From Streptomyces sp. NBC_00341 (GTDB taxonomy: Bacteria; Actinomycetota; Actinomycetes; Streptomycetales; Streptomycetaceae): 64,000 nt of DNA. Location: assembly GCF_041435055.1 (NCBI RefSeq), contig NZ_CP108002.1, positions 62,001 through 126,000 on the forward strand, in the 5' to 3' direction. The notes below the pieces were generated by a model. It saw only the letters and a program-made list of their open reading frames with translations. It ran no database searches and was not told where the DNA came from. Position 1 is the stretch's first letter; the number at the start of each line of letters is the position of its first letter. The position numbers and the translations under genes were made by a program. Of the stretch, positions 58,169-64,000 are shown piece after piece.

Positions 58169-59908
58169 GTGAGCGATGACGAGAAGGTCTTCGTGCCGTC
58201 GTACCCCTATGAGACCGGGCCTGCCCGGGGCGTGCTGAGTCCCTTCGAGCCCGGCATCCGCACTCTGCCCGCCCGGTTTCAGGTCGCGCCGGAATTCCTG
58301 CCGCTGTCGGCCGAGATCGTGTTCGAGAAGGACGTCGCCGTGACCCTGCGCGACGGCGTCACGATCTACACCGACGTCTTCCGCCCGGCGGGCAGCGAGC
58401 GGGTACCCGTCATCGTGGCGTGGAGCCCGTACGGCAAGAGCGGGGGCACAGCCCCCACCACTACCTCGCTCTTCGACATGATCGGCGTGGACAACAGCGC
58501 CTTGTCCGGTCTGGGCAAGTTCGAGGGACCGGACCCCGCGTTCTGGTGCGCGAACGGGTATGCGATCTGCAATCCCGACCCCCGCGGTATCGCGAACTCC
58601 GGTGGTGACAGCTACCTGTGGGACCGGCAGGAGGGCCGTGACTGCCACGACCTCATCGAGTGGCTCGCCGACCAGGAGTGGTGCAACGGCAAGGTCGGCA
58701 TGAGCGGCACGTCCTACCTCGCGGTGTCGCAGTGGTTCACCGCGGCGGAGCAGCCGCCGCACCTCGCCGCGATCAACCCGTGGGAAGGAATCAGCGACGT
58801 CTACCGGGATCTCGTCCTGCGCGGCGGCATGCCCGACCTCGGATTCACGAAGCAACTGCAGCGCAACTTCGCCGGCGCCGGCCGCCGAGAAGACGTCGCC
58901 GCCGAAGCCGAGCAGCGCCCTCTCTTCGACGCGGTGTGGGAGGAGAAGGTCCCCCGCTTCGACAGGATCACCGTCCCGGCGTACGTCGTCGCGAGCTACA
59001 CCAACACCCTGCACACGCAAGGCACCTTCCGGGCCTGGCGGCGCATCGCCTCGCAGGAGAAGTGGCTGCGCATTCACAGCACCCAGGAGTGGCCGGACTA
59101 CTACGACGAGGCGCACCGTGAGGACCTGTGCCGGTTCTTCGACCACTACCTCAAGGGCGAGGACAACGGGTGGGAGGAGACTCCCCGGGTGCGCTACGCC
59201 ACGCTCGACCTCCATGGCACCGACCGGGTCGAACAGCCCGCAGACACCTTCCCGCCCGCCGGTGTGGAGAACACGAGGTTCTACCTGGACGCCTCCTCAC
59301 GCACGCTGCGGAGGGAAGCCCCGGGCTCCGCGGGCAGCGTGCGGTACCCGGCCCAGGCACTCCCGGGCTGTGTCTCCTTCCTCGCCGGGTTCGACGAGGA
59401 AACGGAACTCGTCGGTTACCCCAAAGCCCACCTGTGGGTGGAGGCAGAGGGCACGGACGACATGGACCTGTTCGTCCTTGTGCAGAAGCTCGACGCCAAC
59501 GGGACAGCGCTGCAGCAGTTCACCGTCCCCCACCGGAGCGCCTTCCTGCAGGACGTCACCGATCGGAGCGCCTCGGTGCTGCGCTACAAGGGCTCCAACG
59601 GGCGCCTGCGCGTGTCCACCCGCCACCTCGACGGCGACCTCAGCACCGACGAGATCCCCGCGCACACCTTCGACCGGGTCGAGAAGCTCGCAGTCGGCGA
59701 CGTAGCGGAGATCCAGATCGATCTCTCCCCCGTCGGTCTGGTGCTCCACCCCGGCGAGCAGCTGCGCCTGGTGATCAGCGCACATAACCTGCTCGGCGCG
59801 ATCATGCCCGGCGTCCCGTTCCACGAGCCGCAGAACACGGGAATCCACCTCGTGCACACCGGCGGGGCCCGCACCTCCTACCTGCAGCTCCCGCTCAAGA
59901 CCGCATGA
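58169..59908 (+). CDS. CocE/NonD-family hydrolase (right copy)
   Basis: 579 residues, identical to the product of 53624-55363. GTG 58169 has AGGAG upstream. It has the CocE alpha-beta hydrolase domain with Ser182 (GTSYLAVSQ) and a C-terminal jelly-roll. It is the first gene of the two-hydrolase operon, with 156 bp to the next gene. Confidence 0.92.
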   Translation: MSDDEKVFVPSYPYETGPARGVLSPFEPGIRTLPARFQVAPEFLPLSAEIVFEKDVAVTLRDGVTIYTDVFRPAGSERVPVIVAWSPYGKSGGTAPTTTSLFDMIGVDNSALSGLGKFEGPDPAFWCANGYAICNPDPRGIANSGGDSYLWDRQEGRDCHDLIEWLADQEWCNGKVGMSGTSYLAVSQWFTAAEQPPHLAAINPWEGISDVYRDLVLRGGMPDLGFTKQLQRNFAGAGRREDVAAEAEQRPLFDAVWEEKVPRFDRITVPAYVVASYTNTLHTQGTFRAWRRIASQEKWLRIHSTQEWPDYYDEAHREDLCRFFDHYLKGEDNGWEETPRVRYATLDLHGTDRVEQPADTFPPAGVENTRFYLDASSRTLRREAPGSAGSVRYPAQALPGCVSFLAGFDEETELVGYPKAHLWVEAEGTDDMDLFVLVQKLDANGTALQQFTVPHRSAFLQDVTDRSASVLRYKGSNGRLRVSTRHLDGDLSTDEIPAHTFDRVEKLAVGDVAEIQIDLSPVGLVLHPGEQLRLVISAHNLLGAIMPGVPFHEPQNTGIHLVHTGGARTSYLQLPLKTA

Positions 59909-60064
59909 CAGTCCGCCGTTCCGGTCGCGGCACTGCCGGCCGGACCGGCGGTTTCCCATCCCATCGCGAACGCCCGCGTGCAGCCTCTGCCCTCCGGCGC
60001 GCTCTGCGCGACCGGCTTCGCATTTGCGGCCACCGATGACTCAAGGCAAGGAAGACAGAAAACG

Positions 60065-62290
60065 ATGACTCTCACAGGCGTCATGGCCGGGCCGATCGCC
60101 GGCCTGAAGTACGAGACCCCCACCCGTCGCGGACTCACCAACGAACGCGGCGAGTTCCACTACGAGGAAGGCGAGCGAGTCGCGTTCCTTCTCGGCGGCA
60201 CCGCGATCGGCAACGTCCCCGCAGCGCCCCGGCTGCATCTCGCACAGATAGTCGCCCGCGTCGACGGCGACCTCAGCAAGCTGAAGGACCCGGGCGTCAC
60301 GAACATCGCCCGCCTGGTGTTCTCCCTCGGCCGCAACGGCATCCGCGACAACGGGACCGACATCGCACCCGAGGCCCACGACATCATCGGCGACCGGCCC
60401 ATCGACTTCCGCCACGACGCCAACTTCGCCGGCGTCCACCAGGCCGACAAGATCCAGGGATTCACCGAGGACCCCGTCGTCACCGGGCTTCTCGCCGACC
60501 TCGACCGGGCCGGCGTCTTCACCGACGCGACGCCGCGCCAGTTGTGCACTCCCGCGAACGCGCGGAACGAACTGCGCCGCAACGCGATGGGCATCCTCCG
60601 CTTCCGCGACGTCAAGATCCCTCTGCAGAACGGCTCGCACGTCTTCGCCGACGTCTTCCGCCCGGCAGAGCCCGGAAACCACCCGGTCATCGTGAGCTGC
60701 GGCCCGTACGGAAAAGCCTTCCACCACCACTCCGTCTGCAGTGACGCCGACCTGGAGCGGCACGAGCAGATGGAAGAGGACTACTTCCTCGGCAACGCGG
60801 AGGGCCAGCAGTTCGAGAACCACGAGACCGTCAACACGGCCACGTGGGTACCCGACAGGTACGCGGTCGTCCGCGTCGACATGCCCGGTGCAGGCCGGAG
60901 CCCCGGTCAACTGGCCCCGTGGGGACTGGCCGGAGCCGAAGCGTTCCGCGACGCCATCGAGTGGGCCGGCGTCCAGCCCTGGTCGAACGGGGCCGTCGGC
61001 TTGTGGGGCATGTCCTATCTCGCCGTCAGTCAGCACGCCGCCGCGAGCCTGCAGCCCGCACACCTCAAGGCGATGATCGCGATTGGCACCGACGTCGACC
61101 TGTACGAGGAGGTCGCCTACAACGGCGGCATCTACAACGAGCACTTCTTCCCCAACTGGAAGCAGGCCGGGTTCGTGCCCGCGATCTGCGGCGAACCCGA
61201 CATCGCCGACTTCACCCGCATCATGAAGGAGAGCCCCTTCAAGGACTCCGACCCCGACCTCATCTACGGGCCGCGCGCGGAGATGTTCATGAGCCCGGAC
61301 ATGAGCGAGGTCACCGTTCCCCTGTGGTCCGTAGCAGCCACCACCCACCTCGCCCACTTCCACCAGCTCGGCAGCAGCGAGGCATACCTCGCCACACCGA
61401 CCCCGCACAAGAAGCTCGACTTCTGGGAGGACTGGTTCCAGAAGTCCTACGCGGCAGACACCGTCACCCGGCACAAGGCGTTCTTCGACCACTGGCTCAA
61501 GGGCATCGACAACGGAATCATGGACACCCCGCCGGTGCGCCTGGAGATCCGCACCGGGAACGGCGCCTCCTACATCCAGGAGGAGAACGAATGGCCGATC
61601 GCCAGGACGAACTACACCAAGTGGTACTTCGACGCGGCTGAGTCGGACTGGGCGGCAGACTCCGCGCGCTCGGACTTCAGGCGGCTCTCGTCCTCGGAGC
61701 CAACGGCTGAGCGGGAGGCAGCCTACTCGGCCGACGTCGAGCCGGCAGACCCCCGTACCACCGGCATGTCCTTCATCAGCGAGCCCATGGCCGACGACGC
61801 GGTCATCGCCGGATACGGCAAAGCCAAACTCTGGGTGTCCTCCACGAGCGAGGACATGGACATCTACATCTCCGTGCGCGTCATCGACGAACAGGACCGA
61901 GAAGTCGACTTCCTCGGCATCACCACCATGAACTACCCCGCCCGCATCGCCCCGATGACCAAGGGATGGCTCAAGGCGTCACACCGCACGCTCGACACCG
62001 CCCGCACCACCCCATACACGCCCAAGCACACCCACCTCAAAGACGACCACGCACCCCTTCGCGACGGCGAGGTGGTCCCGGTCGAAATCGAACTCATCCC
62101 CAACACCGGACTGATCCGGACCGGCCAGCGCCTGCGCATCGACATCCAGCCCTACGACGGAGTCGCCCACGGTGTCCCCCACGAGTACGACGCCGCCTAC
62201 CACGCAGGCGCAACCAACACCGTGCACACCGGTCCGGACCGCATCAGCTACGTGCAACTCCCGATCGTGCCGCACCGCCCGACACCGTAG
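60065..62290 (+). CDS. CocE/NonD-family hydrolase with N-terminal beta domain (right copy)
   Basis: 741 residues, identical to the product of 51242-53467. ATG 60065 follows AAGGAAGA. N-terminal beta domain (~1-125), linker, CocE hydrolase domain with Ser317 (GMSYLAVSQ), C-terminal jelly-roll domain. An upstream in-frame start at 59978 would add 29 residues (MQPLPSGALCATGFAFAATD), mildly hydrophobic, but has no ribosome binding site. Confidence 0.9.
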   Translation: MTLTGVMAGPIAGLKYETPTRRGLTNERGEFHYEEGERVAFLLGGTAIGNVPAAPRLHLAQIVARVDGDLSKLKDPGVTNIARLVFSLGRNGIRDNGTDIAPEAHDIIGDRPIDFRHDANFAGVHQADKIQGFTEDPVVTGLLADLDRAGVFTDATPRQLCTPANARNELRRNAMGILRFRDVKIPLQNGSHVFADVFRPAEPGNHPVIVSCGPYGKAFHHHSVCSDADLERHEQMEEDYFLGNAEGQQFENHETVNTATWVPDRYAVVRVDMPGAGRSPGQLAPWGLAGAEAFRDAIEWAGVQPWSNGAVGLWGMSYLAVSQHAAASLQPAHLKAMIAIGTDVDLYEEVAYNGGIYNEHFFPNWKQAGFVPAICGEPDIADFTRIMKESPFKDSDPDLIYGPRAEMFMSPDMSEVTVPLWSVAATTHLAHFHQLGSSEAYLATPTPHKKLDFWEDWFQKSYAADTVTRHKAFFDHWLKGIDNGIMDTPPVRLEIRTGNGASYIQEENEWPIARTNYTKWYFDAAESDWAADSARSDFRRLSSSEPTAEREAAYSADVEPADPRTTGMSFISEPMADDAVIAGYGKAKLWVSSTSEDMDIYISVRVIDEQDREVDFLGITTMNYPARIAPMTKGWLKASHRTLDTARTTPYTPKHTHLKDDHAPLRDGEVVPVEIELIPNTGLIRTGQRLRIDIQPYDGVAHGVPHEYDAAYHAGATNTVHTGPDRISYVQLPIVPHRPTP

Positions 62291-62994
62291 TCCTCACGGA
62301 GCACCAGGGCCGGCCCCGGCAGCGTCCTGCGCTGCCCGGGCAGCAGCACGTAAGAGACGGCTTTGCGGCCGTACCCCTTGCGAACGCGCTCGCGGTCGCG
62401 AAGGTGCTGTGTGGCGGGCGCGCATTGACGTCCAACTCAGTCGCCGCAGACCAGCACGCCGCACACGACTAACTTCACTGTCGAAGGACACCAAATGTCC
62501 TTTGTCATCCAATCGAGGCGTTTGACAGCGAACTCAGTCGTTTCGGCCTCTTTGACAGTGAACCTAGTCGTACGGGGTGAGCACGCTGGGTGCGCCGGAG
62601 GCGGTACTGCTGGCGCACGTGCGATGGCTCTTGCGCTACCGTCATCCCCGCCGTGGGTAGGTCGAATCCCCTTGGGCGCATCTCCCCAGGTGAGCCGGGT
62701 CTCGGCTCCACGACCAAGCCCGTCTCTTTTCGGTGGACCTCGTGCCGTGCCCGTGCGGCCATGCCCGCCGCGTCGTCGTAGACCAGGCGACCCCGGCACG
62801 CGCCAGGCGATCGCGCACCCGCGCCCGCTCCGGCGGACCCGCCCCCCTTGTCGTAACGCGCGTCGTGCTCCGTCACCGAATCCATCAGTGGATCGGTGAC
62901 TGGATCGGTCATGCCGACCGACCCTGGTGATGAGTTTTCGCGTCCGCACCCGTCATACCTACGACGGGACACGACGAGGCGGAAGGGTGACGTG
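62291..62994. other. Intergenic region between hydrolase and sigma genes (right)
   Basis: Mirror of 50538-51241. Apart from the 20-bp motif array at 62425-62571 and the sigma upstream region, no gene is supported. Confidence 0.5.
62425..62571. repeat. 20-bp motif array B (right, mirrored)
   Basis: Reverse complement of 50961-51107, with four full-length copies and one shortened copy of CGACTnnSTTnnnTGTCAAA. Confidence 0.75.
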
Positions 62995-63993
62995 ATGAGT
63001 GCGGACACGCGGCTGGAAGAGCTGGGCTTGAGCGGGCTGGGCGAGGTCGGCGAGCCGGCGTTCTCTGGGCTGGCGGAGCGGCACCGGCGGGAGCTGCACG
63101 TGCACTGCTACCGGATGCTCGGGTCGTTCGAGGACGCCGAGGACACCGTGCAGGAAACGTTCCTCCGTGCCTGGCGGCGGCGGGAGACCTTCGAGGGGCG
63201 GTCGACGTTCCGGGCCTGGCTGTACCGGATTGCCACCAACGCCTGCCTGGACCTGCTCGCCAAGCACCGCCCGGAGCCTGCGACCGGTGGCGAAGTGCTG
63301 TGGCTGCAGCCCTACCCGGACCGGCTCCTCGATGAGCTGCCCGCGGGCGACGCGGACGAGCCGGAGACCCTCGCCGTCGCGCGGGAGACAATCGAGCTGG
63401 CGTACCTGGTCGCCGTCCAGCACCTCGCGCCGCGCCCACGGGCCGTGCTGATCCTGCGGGACGTGCTCGGCTGGCCGGCGAAGGAGGTCGCGGAGCTCCT
63501 CGGGGACTCCGTCAACTCCGTGAACAGCGCACTGCAGCGGGCCCGTGCCGGCATGCGGGAGCATCTGCCCGCCGAGCGGCAGGACTGGACCGGCGGCGAA
63601 CAGGACACCGGGACGCGCGAGTTGGTGCGCCGCTTCACCGAAGCCAGCGTCGCGACCGACGTCGGCAAGATCGCGGCCATACTGCGGGACGACGTCCGGT
63701 GCTCGATGCCGCCCACGCCGGGCCTATACATCGGCCGAGACGCGGTGGTGAACGACTGGGTCGAGGACGGCTTCGAGGGCATGACGGGCCTGCGCGCCGT
63801 CCCCACCTCCGTGAACCGGCAGCCCGCCGTCGCCTTCTACCTCTGGCAGAAGCAGGAGGGCGCGTACCTGCCGCTGACGATCGATGTCCTGCGGATCACC
63901 GGCGGGGTGATCACCGAGATCGTCACGTTCCACGACGACCGGTTCCCGCGGCTGGGGCTGCCGGAGCGCCTGCCGGCGGACGGCACGGAGTAG
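62995..63993 (+). CDS. ECF sigma factor with C-terminal SnoaL-like domain (right copy)
   Basis: 332 residues, identical to the product of 49539-50537, running off toward the window end. ATG 62995 follows GGAAGGGTGAC. Region 2 and region 4 of an ECF sigma factor are fused to an NTF2/SnoaL-like domain. The downstream cupin-like ORF seen on the left would start exactly at the window boundary, so whether the right copy is also interrupted by an insertion cannot be seen. Confidence 0.92.
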   Translation: MSADTRLEELGLSGLGEVGEPAFSGLAERHRRELHVHCYRMLGSFEDAEDTVQETFLRAWRRRETFEGRSTFRAWLYRIATNACLDLLAKHRPEPATGGEVLWLQPYPDRLLDELPAGDADEPETLAVARETIELAYLVAVQHLAPRPRAVLILRDVLGWPAKEVAELLGDSVNSVNSALQRARAGMREHLPAERQDWTGGEQDTGTRELVRRFTEASVATDVGKIAAILRDDVRCSMPPTPGLYIGRDAVVNDWVEDGFEGMTGLRAVPTSVNRQPAVAFYLWQKQEGAYLPLTIDVLRITGGVITEIVTFHDDRFPRLGLPERLPADGTE

Positions 63994-64000
63994 TCCCGGT

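Larger units (their letters stand above)
49532..64000. repeat. Giant near-perfect inverted repeat centred on base 56766
   Basis: Every position x pairs with 113532-x. The arms 49532-56765 and 56767-64000 are each at least 7,234 bp; the right arm is cut by the window end, so true length is unknown. All mirrored genes (TetR, two hydrolases, sigma) translate identically in both arms. The only mismatch I found is 56759 (G) against 56773 (A). The last bases of the window pair with 49532 onward (ACCGGGACTACTCC). Confidence 0.95.

Noticed and set aside
1..64000. tRNA or rRNA genes
   Set aside because: No cloverleaf-like or rRNA-like segment was recognised on reading through both strands.

Overview
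The window is high-GC actinobacterial DNA, almost certainly Streptomyces. The evidence is strong third-codon G/C, GTG starts with AGGAG-type ribosome binding sites, a complete two-operon isorenieratene (crt) locus in the arrangement known from S. griseus and S. coelicolor, and typical Streptomyces families (DUF4383, DUF6480, DUF6069, TetR, ECF sigma). The many broken genes and insertion sequences look like a chromosome-arm or linear-replicon end.

Layout. 1-7.9 kb: a sugar or sugar-acid operon with two ABC permeases, a TIM-barrel isomerase/epimerase, three SDR dehydrogenases, a Gfo/Idh/MocA oxidoreductase, an idonate-dehydrogenase-like MDR enzyme, two unknown small ORFs and a truncated FAH-domain gene. 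Most junctions are 4-bp ATGA/GTGA overlaps. 8-19 kb: a decaying stretch with a broken sigma gene and its membrane partner, a transposase remnant, a DUF1877 gene, an M1 peptidase stopped by one UGA, an M28 aminopeptidase, an FG-GAP secreted protein, S41 and lyase remnants, and a TetR/quinone-reductase divergent pair. 19-25 kb: a 647-residue bulb-lectin-like/DUF6461 protein, a dead IS5-type element, a P450-ferredoxin operon with divergent TetR over a perfect operator palindrome, and a DUF4383 membrane protein. 25.6-34.1 kb: crtE-I-B-V converging on crtY-T-U. 34-45 kb: an MMPL exporter, small stress-type genes, a LysR/acetyltransferase pair, a MalY-type C-S lyase, and several chimeric or frameshifted genes with an IS110 fragment. 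45.8-49.3 kb: two intact insertion sequences, an IS630-type element carrying a passenger P-loop kinase and an IS5-type element. Each can be placed to the base from its duplicated target.

49.5-64.0 kb: the dominant feature is a giant inverted repeat centred on base 56766. The left arm (49532-56765) is the reverse complement of the right arm (56767-64000), at least 7,234 bp each, running to the window edge. Mirrored gene translations are identical, and one arm mismatch was found, next to the centre. Each arm carries, from the centre outward, a dense hairpin cluster, an array of a 20-bp motif, a TetR gene, two CocE/NonD-type hydrolases, a second motif array and an ECF sigma factor. The centre is a small hairpin with a 3-nt loop and a single G.A mismatch. 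This fits a linear replicon's telomere read or joined head-to-head: a real end fusion, a hairpin-copy intermediate, or an assembly/library fold-back.

How the parts work together. The crt genes make aromatic carotenoid from GGPP. The left operon probably imports a sugar or sugar acid and interconverts keto and hydroxy forms. The TetR-hydrolase pair is a locally regulated ester/amide-cleaving module, doubled by the palindrome. The sigma factor headed an operon (sigma, small ORF, DUF6069) that the IS5-type element has cut. A 20-bp motif (CGACTnnSTTnnnTGTCAAA) recurs in arrays on both sides of the hydrolase cassette, and the IS630-type element sits inside one copy. The motif's function is unknown to me.
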